Source: Halomonas denitrificans (GTDB lineage: Bacteria > Pseudomonadota > Gammaproteobacteria > Pseudomonadales > Halomonadaceae). Taken from it: DNA of 64,000 nt. Made by a program: the position numbers and the translations under genes. Positions 1 through 10,105 of the stretch are shown here, piece after piece. Below the pieces are notes generated by a model. It saw only the letters and a program-made list of their open reading frames with translations. It searched no databases and was not told the DNA's origin. Each line of letters opens with the position of its first letter. Positions within the stretch are counted from its first letter, which is position 1. The stretch is taken from contig NZ_PYVX01000001.1 of the NCBI RefSeq assembly GCF_003056305.1, positions 62,001-126,000 on the forward strand. Reading direction: 5' to 3'.

Positions 1-2
1 TG

Positions 3-668
3 CGCGGCCTGGCCATGGCCAACGAGGCGCTGGACATCGTCGCCGCCCACTCCCTGGCCCTGAGTTTCTACCCGCAGTGGATCTCGCGCCTGCAGCAGGG
101 CCTCGGGGAGCTGCCCACCCGGCTGGTCGCCATGAACGTGGGCGACGCGATCCACGTGCTGCGCGAGGGCAACTGCGACCTGATGCTGGCCTACTACGAC
201 CCCTACGCCAGCATGCAGCTGGACGCCGAGGTCTTTCCCTCGTTTTCCATCGGCCAGGTGAAGATGCTGCCGGTCTGCCTGCCCGACGAGCAGGGCCAGC
301 CGCGCTTCACTCTCGAAGGCCAGGAATCGATTCCTTACCTGGCCTATACCCAGGGCGCCTTCCTGGGGCGCACCGTGCGCATGCTGCTCAAGAACGACCC
401 GGTGCGCATGCGCCTGCGTACCGTCTACGAGACCGCCATGGCCGAGGGCCTCAAGGGGATGGTGATGCAGGGCATGGGCACGGCCTGGATTCCCGACTTC
501 TGCATCCGCCAGGAGCTCAAGGACGGGCGCCTGGTGCGGGCCGGCGACGAGCAGTGGGACGTGCCGCTGGAGATTCGTCTCTACCGCTGCTCGCTGGTCC
601 ACAAGCCCGGCGTCGAGAAGCTGTGGCGGCAGATGATGAAGTTGCCCAGGGATTTCCTTCAGGCCTGA
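3..668 (+). CDS. LysR-family regulator, HypT/YjiE-like (5' end outside the window)
   Basis: This is the C-terminal 221 residues of a LysR-type transcription factor. The frame is open at the left edge, so the helix-turn-helix lies upstream of the window. What remains is the effector-binding domain, with alternating beta strands and helices. Its tail (AGDEQWDVPLEIRLYR) is almost identical to that of the complete LysR gene at 34193-35119, so the two are paralogues of one subfamily. That subfamily resembles E. coli YjiE/HypT, a hypochlorite-responsive regulator. The family assignment rests on the paralogue, because the DNA-binding half is not visible. The inducer is unknown. Confidence 0.8.
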   Translation, partial: RGLAMANEALDIVAAHSLALSFYPQWISRLQQGLGELPTRLVAMNVGDAIHVLREGNCDLMLAYYDPYASMQLDAEVFPSFSIGQVKMLPVCLPDEQGQPRFTLEGQESIPYLAYTQGAFLGRTVRMLLKNDPVRMRLRTVYETAMAEGLKGMVMQGMGTAWIPDFCIRQELKDGRLVRAGDEQWDVPLEIRLYRCSLVHKPGVEKLWRQMMKLPRDFLQA

Positions 669-717
669 AGGCCCACCTCCGACCTTTTTACATGGCAACC
701 CGGCTCGCCGGCGACCG

Positions 718-1806
718 TCAGCGCCCGCCGAAGTCGGCGGGCAGCCCCAGGAAGTCCTGGATGATGAAGAAGTGATCCTCGAACAGGCTCTCGGGGTCGA
801 GGTCGGCGAGCGGCACCCAGCGGGCGTGATCGCCGCCCTTGACCGGCTTGAGCTGGGGCAGCTGCTGCTCGGGGCGCAGGGCGAAGTAGAAGGCCTCGGC
901 CAGGGTGCGGCCGCGCCAGCTGCGGTGCGGCTCGTCGAACAGCCGCTGGCCGCGTAGCGAGCCCTTGAGCACCGCCTCCGGCACCTTGAGGCGCACGCGC
1001 TCGCGAAGCTCCCGCAGGCAGGCGTCCATCAGCCGTTCGTGGGGGCTGATGAAGCCGCCGGGCAACGCATAGAGCCCCTTGCCCGGTGCGGCGGTGCGCC
1101 GGACCAGCAGCACGTGGCCGGACTGCACCACCACCGCGTTGACGGTGACGAAGATGGGCGGGTAGGGGGCCTGGGCCCAGGCCTGGCGGTACTGGTCGAG
1201 CAGGCGCTGCTCCTCGACCAGCTGGCCGTAGGTCGCCTCCTCGAGGAAGGTGCGGACCCGGGCCACCACGCCGGGGGGCAGGTCGTGGGCCGCATGGGTG
1301 CTCAGGTAGTCCTCCGCCGAGCCTGCCGAGCGGAACAGCCGCTCGCGGATCCGGCTCGCCGAGATGCCCTCCACCAGCGGCACGCTCACCGACTCCCACT
1401 GGGGGAACAGCGCCAGGTAATAGCTGGACTGGCCACGACTGGCGCCGATCAGGCCGATGCGCGGCAGCCGCGCATGCGTGGGGCTCGCGATATCGCGCAC
1501 CTTGCGCTGCACGTCGCGCACCCAGACGTCGTTGTTGTAGAGGGCGTCGAGCAGCGGCACGACCTTCAGGCGTTCGTTCTCCTCCTCCTCGAAGGCGCTG
1601 CGAAGCATGCGCAGGCGCTCCTCGTAGCGCCAGGGATTGCGCAGCGAGCGCGCCTGCCAGGCGGAGCCCACCAGCACGATGACCTGGCGCGCCTGGCGCA
1701 GCGCCTCGCGGATCACCGCCAGGTGCCCCAGGTGGGGCGGCTGGAAGCGGCCGATGAACACCAGACAGTCGAAGTCGGCAGCGCTGTCGTCCGGTCGTGC
1801 GGTCAT
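718..1806 (-). CDS. Bifunctional nicotinamide-nucleotide adenylyltransferase / Nudix hydrolase (NadM-Nudix)
   Basis: A 362-residue cytoplasmic two-domain enzyme of NAD metabolism. The N-terminal nucleotidyltransferase domain (about 1-185) has GRFQPPHLGH at 19-28, containing the HxGH nucleotide-binding motif, and ISASRIR at 148-154. It should form NAD from NMN and ATP. The C-terminal Nudix domain (about 215-345) is expected to act on ADP-ribose-like substrates. Its Nudix box starts at Gly251 and keeps Glu257, Arg265, Glu266 and Glu269. The second Glu of the EE pair is Arg270 and the following Gly is Arg272, so hydrolase activity is less certain. It starts with ATG at 1806 and runs convergent to the LysR gene. 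Confidence 0.88.
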   Translation of the reverse strand: MTARPDDSAADFDCLVFIGRFQPPHLGHLAVIREALRQARQVIVLVGSAWQARSLRNPWRYEERLRMLRSAFEEEENERLKVVPLLDALYNNDVWVRDVQRKVRDIASPTHARLPRIGLIGASRGQSSYYLALFPQWESVSVPLVEGISASRIRERLFRSAGSAEDYLSTHAAHDLPPGVVARVRTFLEEATYGQLVEEQRLLDQYRQAWAQAPYPPIFVTVNAVVVQSGHVLLVRRTAAPGKGLYALPGGFISPHERLMDACLRELRERVRLKVPEAVLKGSLRGQRLFDEPHRSWRGRTLAEAFYFALRPEQQLPQLKPVKGGDHARWVPLADLDPESLFEDHFFIIQDFLGLPADFGGR

Positions 1807-1948
1807 GAAGGCTCCTGGCGGGAGAGGCGGATGGGCTGGGCGAGGCCATTATGGTCAGCCCCGTGTGGCCCTGCAATCGCCCGGTGCCTCGGCGTGACGG
1901 TATCCATTCGGGTATGCTTAACCAAAAGAGTCCAGCACGGGGAACGCA

Positions 1949-2893
1949 GTGATCAAGCCAAACGTGACGAGCACCCTCCAGGCGGTGCGCTTCTGGTGGA
2001 ACGTGGTGCAGGACGCGGTCAGGCTCTGGCTGGAGCGCAACGCCTTCAGCTATGCCGGCTCGCTGGCCTTCTACACCCTCTTTTCCCTGGCCCCCACCAT
2101 GATCATCGCGGTCACGGTGATCGGCGTGGTGCTCGGCGAGGAGGCCGCCCAGGGCCAGATCGTCGCCCAGCTCCAGGCGACCATGGGCCACGACGCCGCC
2201 GCCGCCATCGAGCAGGCGGTCGCCCAGTCGCGCATCCAGGAGTCCGGGCTCTGGCCGACGCTGCTCGGGGTGGGGGCGCTGCTGGTCGGTGCGACCACCG
2301 TCTTCGCCCAGATGCAGTTCTCGCTCAATACCCTCTGGGGCGTCACGGCGCGGCCCAGCGGCAACAGCGCCCTCAAGTTCATCCAGAACCGCCTGCTGTC
2401 GCTGGCCGTGGTGCTGGCGATCGGCTTCATCCTGCTGGTCTCGCTGGTGATCGGGGTGGCGGTGCGGGCCGCGCTCCAGGCGGGAGACGACCTGCTGCCG
2501 TTCGTCGGTCTTCTGACCACGATCGCCGAGTTCCTGGTCTCGCTGGCGGTGATCGCCGCGCTCTTCGCCACCATCTTCAAGGTGCTGCCGGACGTGGTGC
2601 TGCGCTGGCAGGACGTGCTGGTCGGCGCGGCCGTCACCGCGGTGCTGTTCGCCATCGGTCGCTGGGGCATCGCCATCTACCTGGCCTACACGGCCACCGC
2701 CTCGACCTACGGCGCCGCGGGGTCGGTGGTGATGATCCTGCTGTGGGTCTACTACAGCTCGCTGATCCTGCTGTTCGGGGCCGCCTTCACCAAGTGCCAC
2801 CTGCTGGCCCGGGGAAAGACGGTGGTGCCGCGCAACTCCGCGGTACTGGTGCGCCATGAGCTGCTCGAACGCCACGAGCTCGAGGAGCCCTGA
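1949..2893 (+). CDS. YihY/BrkB-family inner-membrane protein
   Basis: A 314-residue integral membrane protein of the YihY/virulence factor BrkB family. About six hydrophobic segments are visible (roughly 31-58, 105-130, 146-170, 184-212, 223-248 and 257-282), with a polar N-terminus containing the family-typical FSYAGSLAFYTLFSLAP stretch. The family was once annotated as ribonuclease BN, but that activity belongs to a different protein. The molecular function is unknown. Translation appears to start at GTG 1949, preceded by GGGGAA. The gene stands alone and ends just before a strong hairpin at 2930-2966. Confidence 0.85.
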   Translation: MIKPNVTSTLQAVRFWWNVVQDAVRLWLERNAFSYAGSLAFYTLFSLAPTMIIAVTVIGVVLGEEAAQGQIVAQLQATMGHDAAAAIEQAVAQSRIQESGLWPTLLGVGALLVGATTVFAQMQFSLNTLWGVTARPSGNSALKFIQNRLLSLAVVLAIGFILLVSLVIGVAVRAALQAGDDLLPFVGLLTTIAEFLVSLAVIAALFATIFKVLPDVVLRWQDVLVGAAVTAVLFAIGRWGIAIYLAYTATASTYGAAGSVVMILLWVYYSSLILLFGAAFTKCHLLARGKTVVPRNSAVLVRHELLERHELEEP

Positions 2894-2929
2894 CGGGCGC
2901 GGGGCCTCGAGAGAGGCGAGGCAGTCAGG

Positions 2930-2966
2930 AACGCAGAAGGCCGGCATCTTGCCGGCCTTCTGCGTT
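2930..2966. terminator. Bidirectional hairpin between yihY-like and leucine dehydrogenase genes
   Basis: A perfect 17-bp inverted repeat (arms 2930-2946 and 2950-2966) with a 3-base loop, TCT. It lies between two convergent genes and can serve both strands. There is no clear run of T on either side, so factor-independent termination is inferred from stem strength and position. Confidence 0.7.
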
Positions 2967-3009
2967 GGGCCGCGTCCGGCCCGCGGCGCTCCGTAACGCC
3001 GGTCCCGCC

Positions 3010-4056
3010 TCAGCCGGCGGGGCGGAAACGCTCCCGGGCCAGGTCGTCGGCGACGATCGCCGGGCTCTGCCCCTCGCGCTCGGCCCGCGCGAAGATCTCG
3101 TCGAGGGTCGTGCCGATGCCCTCGATATGCGCCATGACGGCCTCGCGGGCATAGTCGTCGCGCCGCTGCCAGGCGATCTCGATCACCCCGCCGGCGTTGG
3201 CCACGTAGTCCGGGGTGTAAAGGATGCCGCGGGCCTGCAGGCGCTTTGCCATCTCGGGGGTGGCAAGCTGGTTGTTGGCGGCGCCGCAGACCACCTTGGC
3301 CTTCAACCGCTCGACCACCTCCGCCGACAGGGCGGCGCCCAGGGCGCAGGGGGCGAAGACGTCGACCTCGGCATCAACGATCGCCTCCGGCGCCACCGTC
3401 TCGGCGCCGAGCGCCTCGGCGAGGCGGGCCAGCGCCTCGCCGTCGACGTCGGTCAGCACCAGCCGGGCCCCGGCCTCGTGCAGGTGGCGGGCCAGGTGGG
3501 CGCCGACGTGGCCGACCCCCTGCACGGCGACGCGCAGGCCGCTGAGGTCGTCACGCCCGAGGCGATGGCGCACGGCGCTCTTCAGGGCGCAGAACACGCC
3601 CCAGGCCGTGAACGGCGAGGGGTCGCCGGAGGCCTGGCCGTGGCGCGGCAGGCCGCCCACGTGGTCGGTGGCCTCGGCGATCCAGCGCATGTCGTCCTCG
3701 CCGGAGCCAGAGTCCTCGGCGGTGATGTAGGCGCCGCCCAGGGAGTCGACCAGGCGGCCCATGGCGCGCAGCAGCTCGGGGGTCTTGTCGCGACGGGGGT
3801 CGGCGATGATCACCGCCTTGCCGCCGCCCAGGGGCAGGTCGGCCAGGGCCGACTTGTAGGTCATGCCGCGGGAGAGGCGCAGCACGTCGGTGAGGGCCTC
3901 GGCGTCGCTTTCGTAGGGGAAGATGCGCAGGCCGCCCAGGGCGGGGCCGCGGGTAGTGTCGTGGATGGCGATGATGGCGCGCAGGCCGCTCGCCTCGTCG
4001 CTGCCGAAGACGATCTGCTGATGATGATCGAACTCGGGGTGGTCGAAGACCGGCAT
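3010..4056 (-). CDS. Leucine dehydrogenase (Glu/Leu/Phe/Val dehydrogenase family)
   Basis: A 348-residue cytoplasmic amino-acid dehydrogenase. It should catalyse reversible NAD-dependent oxidative deamination of leucine and other branched-chain amino acids to 2-oxo acids. The N-terminal catalytic domain carries the glycine-rich PLGGGKAVI motif with the active-site lysine (near residue 80), and DxDGE-like and Rossmann elements follow (VAVQGVGHVGAHLARHL, about residues 176-192). The length fits leucine dehydrogenases (about 350) rather than glutamate dehydrogenases (over 410). The gene is monocistronic, convergent to the yihY-like gene and divergent from acylphosphatase. Valine or phenylalanine preference cannot be excluded from sequence alone. 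Confidence 0.85.
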   Translation of the reverse strand: MPVFDHPEFDHHQQIVFGSDEASGLRAIIAIHDTTRGPALGGLRIFPYESDAEALTDVLRLSRGMTYKSALADLPLGGGKAVIIADPRRDKTPELLRAMGRLVDSLGGAYITAEDSGSGEDDMRWIAEATDHVGGLPRHGQASGDPSPFTAWGVFCALKSAVRHRLGRDDLSGLRVAVQGVGHVGAHLARHLHEAGARLVLTDVDGEALARLAEALGAETVAPEAIVDAEVDVFAPCALGAALSAEVVERLKAKVVCGAANNQLATPEMAKRLQARGILYTPDYVANAGGVIEIAWQRRDDYAREAVMAHIEGIGTTLDEIFARAEREGQSPAIVADDLARERFRPAG

Positions 4057-4323
4057 GACGTGTCTCCCTCGTGAGGATGATTGTTGTGGTGATGGCTACC
4101 CGGGTAGGGCGATCCTCGGCCGCGGTCGGCTTGTGGCCGAAAGGCGTCCGGGGATACCTCCAAGCCTAGGGCATCGGCCTCGTGACGGGAAGTGGGCGGG
4201 CGCGCGAGACGCCGCCGTCGGTGGGCCACGGCGCCGCGGGCGGCACGCCCCAAGGGACTGGCCGCGACGCGGGCCGGGCTGGTAGAAAGAGAGACATCCC
4301 ATCGCGACCATCAGGAGACGACC

Positions 4324-4596
4324 ATGGACACGTGCTGCGCGAAGGCGCTGGTGACCGGCAAGGTGCAGGGGGTGTGGTTTCGCCGGGCGGCCCAGGAACA
4401 GGCCCTCAAGGCCGGGATCACCGGCCATGCGATCAACCTGCCGGACGGCCGGGTGGAGGTGCTGATGTGCGGTGAGCGCGAGGCGGTCAAGCGCCTCTCC
4501 GAATGGCTCTGGAAGGGGCCGGACGGGGCTCGGGTCACCCACGTGGAATTCGAGGTGATCGAGGCCCATGCCCCGGACGACTTCCACACCGGCTAG
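4324..4596 (+). CDS. acyP: Acylphosphatase
   Basis: A 90-residue cytoplasmic enzyme that hydrolyses acyl phosphates such as acetyl phosphate. The signature GKVQGVWFRRAAQEQA near residues 13-28 contains the phosphate-binding loop and catalytic Arg, and a conserved Asn lies in HAINLPDGRVEV (about 38-49). I chose ATG 4324 because an AGGAGA ribosome-binding site lies 5 bases upstream and the protein then matches the usual length of about 90 residues. An upstream extension of the frame to 4192 has no family similarity. The gene is followed by palindromes that separate it from the convergent nucleoside hydrolase gene. Confidence 0.92.
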   Translation: MDTCCAKALVTGKVQGVWFRRAAQEQALKAGITGHAINLPDGRVEVLMCGEREAVKRLSEWLWKGPDGARVTHVEFEVIEAHAPDDFHTG

Positions 4597-4622
4597 GCCG
4601 GCAATCCCCTCGGCGACGAACG

Positions 4623-4687
4623 CGGGCTCGCGGGGCAGGCGAGCCCGGTGGAGCAGGACGACGCGCCCCGGCGGCCGCCGGGGCGCG
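4623..4687. terminator. Two GC-rich palindromes between convergent genes
   Basis: The first hairpin has 9-bp arms at 4623-4631 and 4639-4647. The second is a perfect 26-bp palindrome at 4662-4687. Together they fill the 95-bp gap between acyP and the nucleoside hydrolase gene and probably terminate both. No T-tract is visible. Confidence 0.5.
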
Positions 4688-4691
4688 GGAT

Positions 4692-5633
4692 TCAGGCCAG
4701 GGTGTCGGCGATCCAGTCGCTGACGGCCGCGCCGTCGACCCCCAGGCAGACGTCCACCAGCGGCGTGCGCGACCAGCGCGCCTCGATGAAGCCGCGCCCC
4801 TCGGGGGCGAAGATCGTCTGGCCCTCGGCGTCGCCCTCGGTGGCCACGGTCAGGTGGCCGCGCGCCGTGGTGAAGAGCTCCGGGCGCAGCAGCCAGGCCA
4901 GGGCGCAGCTGTCGTGGGGGCAGCAGCCGTCGATGCCCAGCGCCTCGCGGTAGAAGTCGCGATAGAAGCCGAAGCTGCCCGCCAGCACCTGGCCAAGCGC
5001 TCCCTGGCCCGCCTCGATGCGCGCCATATGGGCGTCGGTCAGCACGCAGCGGTGGGTGACGTCGAGGCCGACCAGCGTCAGCGGCCAGCCGGCGGTCAGT
5101 ACCCGGGCGGCGGCGTCCGGGTCGTTGAACATGTTGGCCTCGGCCACGGGGCTGACGTTGCCGCCCTCGCGGATCGAGCCGCCCATGATCACCACGCGCT
5201 TCACCCGGTCGATGATGCCCGGGTCGAGCTGCAGGGCGGCGGCCAGGTTGCCCACCGGCCCGACGGCCACCAGGGTGACCTCGCCGGGCCGGGCATTCAC
5301 GGTGTCGACGATGAACTGCGCGGCACTCACGCCCTCGGCGCGGCCCTGGACCGGCGGCAGGGCGATGTCGCCCAGGCCGTTGGCACCGTGGATATGGGCG
5401 GGGGGCGGATGGCGCTCCTTGACCATCGGCTGCGCCGCCCCCTGGGCGACGGGGATCCGCTGCCCGGCGAGCTCGGCCAGCAGCAGGGCGTTATGAGTGG
5501 CCGTTTCCACGTCGACGTTGCCGTAGGTGGTGGTCATGCCCAGCAGCTCGATCTCGGGATGGCGCAGGGCGATAGCGATGGCCTGGGCGTCGTCGATGCC
5601 CGGGTCGGTGTCGAAGATGATCGGATGCGTCAC
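4692..5633 (-). CDS. Inosine/uridine-preferring nucleoside hydrolase family protein
   Basis: A 313-residue N-ribohydrolase that should split the N-glycosidic bond of nucleosides to free base and ribose. The family calcium-binding signature DTDPGIDD is at residues 8-15. The central MGGSIREGGNVSPVAEANMFNDPDAA stretch, which binds ribose, and the late CCPHDSCA motif with the catalytic His-Asp pair are both present. It is the last gene of a minus-strand operon, 17 bases after the PfkB kinase gene, so the freed ribose could be phosphorylated by that neighbour. Base specificity is not readable from the sequence. Confidence 0.88.
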   Translation of the reverse strand: MTHPIIFDTDPGIDDAQAIAIALRHPEIELLGMTTTYGNVDVETATHNALLLAELAGQRIPVAQGAAQPMVKERHPPPAHIHGANGLGDIALPPVQGRAEGVSAAQFIVDTVNARPGEVTLVAVGPVGNLAAALQLDPGIIDRVKRVVIMGGSIREGGNVSPVAEANMFNDPDAAARVLTAGWPLTLVGLDVTHRCVLTDAHMARIEAGQGALGQVLAGSFGFYRDFYREALGIDGCCPHDSCALAWLLRPELFTTARGHLTVATEGDAEGQTIFAPEGRGFIEARWSRTPLVDVCLGVDGAAVSDWIADTLA

Positions 5634-5650
5634 GTCAGGCTCCTTGTCTC

Positions 5651-6559
5651 TCAGCGCGCCACGGGACCGTCGCGCAGGGCGCGCTCGACCGCATCGCGGG
5701 CGGGGATGCTCTCGGCGGCTCCCTCGACCTGCACGCCCAGGGCGGCAGCCGTGGCGGCGAGCCGCAGGCAGTCGGTGACGGCCTGGCCCTCCTGGAGCGC
5801 CGTCATGTAGTAGCCGATGAAGGTGTCGCCGGCCGCGGTGGTGTCCCGCGGGGTCACCGGCAGCGCCGGCTGGAAGTGGCGCTCGTCGCCGCTCTGGAAC
5901 CAGGCGCCGTCGCCGCCCAGGGTCAGCACGGTCTCGGTCTCCGGCAGGCGCCGCGCCAGGGCGTCGAGCAGCGCCTCGGGGGCGGCATCCTCGTCGACGC
6001 CGGCCAGCCAGGCGGCCTCACCGCGGTTGACGAACAGCAGGGCGCAACGCTCTAGCGGCAGCGACAGCACCTCGGCGGCCATGGGCGCGGGGTTGAAGGC
6101 GACCCGCAGCCCGCGCTCGGCGGCCTGCTCGAGCACCTGGGGCAGGGCGTTGGTCTCGTTCTGGGCCAGCAGCCAGTCGCCGGGGCGCGCGGCGTCGAGG
6201 CGGCGCGCGAGGTCGTCGGCGTCGAAGCCGTGGTTGGCGCCGGGAAAGAGGATGATGGCGTTCTCGCCCCGGTCATCCACCTGGATGACGGCATGGCCGC
6301 TGGGCGCGTCCACCAGCGCGATGCCGGCGACCTCCACGCCGGCCTCACCGAGCAGTTCGCGGGCCCAGGCATCGCGGTGGTTCAGGCGCCCCCAGTGACT
6401 GACCCGGCCGCCGGCGCGGGCCATGGCCAGGGACTGGTTGGCCCCCTTGCCGCCGAGGCCGACGCGGTAGTCGCGGCTGGCCAGGGTCTCGCCGGGTCTC
6501 ACCAGATGGGATACGCGATAGAAGTGATCGAGGTTGATGGACCCGAAATTGTGCAGCAT
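5651..6559 (-). CDS. PfkB-family carbohydrate kinase, ribokinase-like
   Basis: A 302-residue cytoplasmic sugar kinase. The first PfkB signature, GGKGANQSLAMARAGG, starts at residue 36. The second, DTTAAGDTFIGYY, is at 239-251, with Asp245 as the likely catalytic base. The motifs and length fit ribokinase (ribose to ribose 5-phosphate). The start is ATG 6559, with AAGAGGA just upstream; an alternative TTG at 6574 has no ribosome-binding site. It sits in the middle of the operon dehydrogenase-kinase-nucleoside hydrolase, which supports ribose or a ribose-like substrate. Confidence 0.85.
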   Translation of the reverse strand: MLHNFGSINLDHFYRVSHLVRPGETLASRDYRVGLGGKGANQSLAMARAGGRVSHWGRLNHRDAWARELLGEAGVEVAGIALVDAPSGHAVIQVDDRGENAIILFPGANHGFDADDLARRLDAARPGDWLLAQNETNALPQVLEQAAERGLRVAFNPAPMAAEVLSLPLERCALLFVNRGEAAWLAGVDEDAAPEALLDALARRLPETETVLTLGGDGAWFQSGDERHFQPALPVTPRDTTAAGDTFIGYYMTALQEGQAVTDCLRLAATAAALGVQVEGAAESIPARDAVERALRDGPVAR

Positions 6560-6574
6560 GTCGTCCTCTTGCAA

Positions 6575-7510
6575 TCAGTCGGCCTGCCAGTGGCGCAGGT
6601 GGTCGGCGGTCAGGGTCACGATGCGCTGGCGTGCCTCGGGGGTGATCCAGGCATTGTGGGGGGTGACGATCAGGTTGAGCGGCTCTTCCAGGGCGTCGAG
6701 CAGCGGGTGGCCGTCACGGGGCGGCTCGGTGGGCAGCACGTCGACCGCCAGCCCGCCGAGGCTGCCCTCGCGCAGGGCCGCGAGGGCGGCCTCCTCGTCG
6801 ATGATGCCGCCCCGGGCGCAGTTGATCAGCAGCGCCCCGGGCTTGAGGGTCGCCAGCAGGTCGGCGTCGACCAGGTGGCGGGTGGCCTCGGTGAGCGGGC
6901 AGTGCAGGCTGATCACGTCCGCCTCGGGGGCGAGCGCGCCCAGGCCCGGACGGCTGTCGTGGGCCTCGTTGCCGGGCCGGGCCGCGAAGTCGACGTGCAT
7001 GCCGAAGGCCTGGGCGAGGCGGGCCACCTTGGAGCCCAGCTCCCCCTGGCCGACGATCACCAGCCGCTTGCCCTCGAGCTGCAGGGTGGTGTGATCCATC
7101 AGGCAGAAGAAGGGGCTCTCGCCCCAGCGGCCCTCGGCCACGTCGCGCTGGTAGCGGGGCAGGCGGGTGGCCAGGGCGAGCATCAGCATCAGGGTGTGCT
7201 GGGCCACGCTGGCGGTGCCGTAGGCGGTGACGTTGCGCACGGCGATGCCGAGGCGCTCGGCGGCGGCCGTGTCGATGTTGTTGGTGCCGGTGGCCAGCAC
7301 GCAGATCAGCTTCAGTTCGGGTAGCGCGGCCAGGGTGTCGGCGTCGAGCACCACCTTGTTGACGATGGCCACCTCGGCTTCGGCGAGACGCGCGGCGATC
7401 TGCTCGCGGGCGGTGTGCTGATGCACGTCCAGGGCGTCGAGTTGCTCGCGGATCGGGGCCAGGTCGATGCCCGGTCCGAGGCTGGCGGCGTCGAGAATGA
7501 CGGCTTTCAT
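6575..7510 (-). CDS. D-2-hydroxyacid dehydrogenase (glycerate dehydrogenase/hydroxypyruvate reductase-like)
   Basis: A 311-residue NAD(P)-dependent oxidoreductase of the D-isomer-specific 2-hydroxyacid dehydrogenase family. The nucleotide-binding loop VGQGELG spans 153-159. The catalytic triad is in place: Arg233 (NCARGG), Glu262 (TEPP) and His285 (TPHN). It is the first gene of a three-gene minus-strand operon, and its stop codon lies 15 bases from the kinase start. Overall similarity is to glycerate/hydroxypyruvate enzymes, but why it is grouped with a nucleoside hydrolase and a ribokinase is not clear. The substrate is therefore left open. Confidence 0.85.
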   Translation of the reverse strand: MKAVILDAASLGPGIDLAPIREQLDALDVHQHTAREQIAARLAEAEVAIVNKVVLDADTLAALPELKLICVLATGTNNIDTAAAERLGIAVRNVTAYGTASVAQHTLMLMLALATRLPRYQRDVAEGRWGESPFFCLMDHTTLQLEGKRLVIVGQGELGSKVARLAQAFGMHVDFAARPGNEAHDSRPGLGALAPEADVISLHCPLTEATRHLVDADLLATLKPGALLINCARGGIIDEEAALAALREGSLGGLAVDVLPTEPPRDGHPLLDALEEPLNLIVTPHNAWITPEARQRIVTLTADHLRHWQAD

Positions 7511-7585
7511 GGCAGGTTCCTTGTCGAGTCGGCCGCATCGGATGTCGCGTCCCGCCGGGGCTGGGCCTGGCCGGGCGCGGCAGGC

Positions 7586-7591
7586 TATAAT
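7586..7591 (+). promoter_or_regulatory. Possible -10 box upstream of the fmdB-like/aspS genes
   Basis: A TATAAT hexamer stands out in a GC-rich divergent intergenic region, 130 bases before the fmdB-like start. No good -35 hexamer is seen 16-18 bases upstream, so the call is tentative. Confidence 0.35.
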
Positions 7592-7721
7592 ACCCGGCTT
7601 TCGAGGCAGGCTTGGATTATCCGCGGGCCGGCCCTATATCGTACCGCGCCAGCGCGCCCCGGCGAATGCCCGGCAAGCGCTTGCCCCATGGGACATGACA
7701 GATATCGGGAGTGAGCAAACC

Positions 7722-7982
7722 ATGCCCATCTACGAATACGAGTGCAAGGCCTGCGGCCACCGCCTGGAGAAGCTGCAGAAGATCAGCGCCGCGCCACTGA
7801 CGGACTGCCCGGCCTGCGAGGCCGCCGAGCTCAACCGGCTGATCTCGGCGGCGGGCTTCCGCCTGGCCGGCGGCGGCTGGTACGAGACCGATTTCAAGAC
7901 CGGCAGCAAGAAGAACCTGGCCGGCGGCAGCGAGGGCGGCCAGACCGCCGCGGCAACCGGCAAGGACGGAGCGGTCGCCTGA
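7722..7982 (+). CDS. FmdB-family zinc-ribbon protein
   Basis: An 86-residue putative regulatory protein of the FmdB family. The N-terminal zinc ribbon starts [12 protein letters not shown], with CxxC pairs at Cys8/Cys11 and Cys29/Cys32. The C-terminal half is rich in Gly, Ala and Lys and looks disordered. The start ATG 7722 fits the invariant MPxYEY N-terminus of the family. It lies 50 bases upstream of aspS on the same strand, an arrangement common in proteobacteria. No biochemical function is established for these small proteins. Confidence 0.85.
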   Translation: MPIYEYECKACGHRLEKLQKISAAPLTDCPACEAAELNRLISAAGFRLAGGGWYETDFKTGSKKNLAGGSEGGQTAAATGKDGAVA

Positions 7983-8032
7983 GCCGCCCGCGCTGCCTTT
8001 TCACCACTTCACGTAACGGAACAGGATACGAC

Positions 8033-9814
<1,782 letters not shown>

Positions 9815-9840
9815 GCCGCATCGCCCCACCCAGCACCATC

Positions 9841-9866
9841 CCACCGGCGCCCCAAGGCGCCGGTGG
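9841..9866 (+). terminator. Hairpin downstream of aspS
   Basis: Perfect 11-bp arms (9841-9851 and 9856-9866) around a 4-base loop, CCAA, located 26 bases after the aspS stop. No T-run follows. The remaining bases to 10105 show no credible gene, only a Shine-Dalgarno-rich lead-in to yebC. Confidence 0.6.
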
Positions 9867-10105
9867 CGTCTCGCAACCTTGAGAAGGGAATCGCGCTTCT
9901 ACCCGACACGAGAGGCGCCGGGGGCAGGGCGACGAGGAGGTCCTACGCCAGGGGTGAGGAGCACTGCTCCGAACGGGCGGGCCATGGATGGCCCGCTCCG
10001 GCCCTGCTAGCGGCGCAGGATGTGAGAGCGCCGCAGGGAAGGCTCCTCATCGCCCTGTCGCCGGCACGGCCTCGAGCAGAGTTAGAGCCACCAGAGGAGG
10101 TTGTC

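Noticed and set aside
659..2947. A very long minus-strand reading frame spanning two genes
   Set aside because: High G+C lowers stop-codon frequency. The translation is low-complexity Arg/Gly/His-rich and antisense to the yihY-like gene; the genes at 718-1806 and 1949-2893 explain the region.
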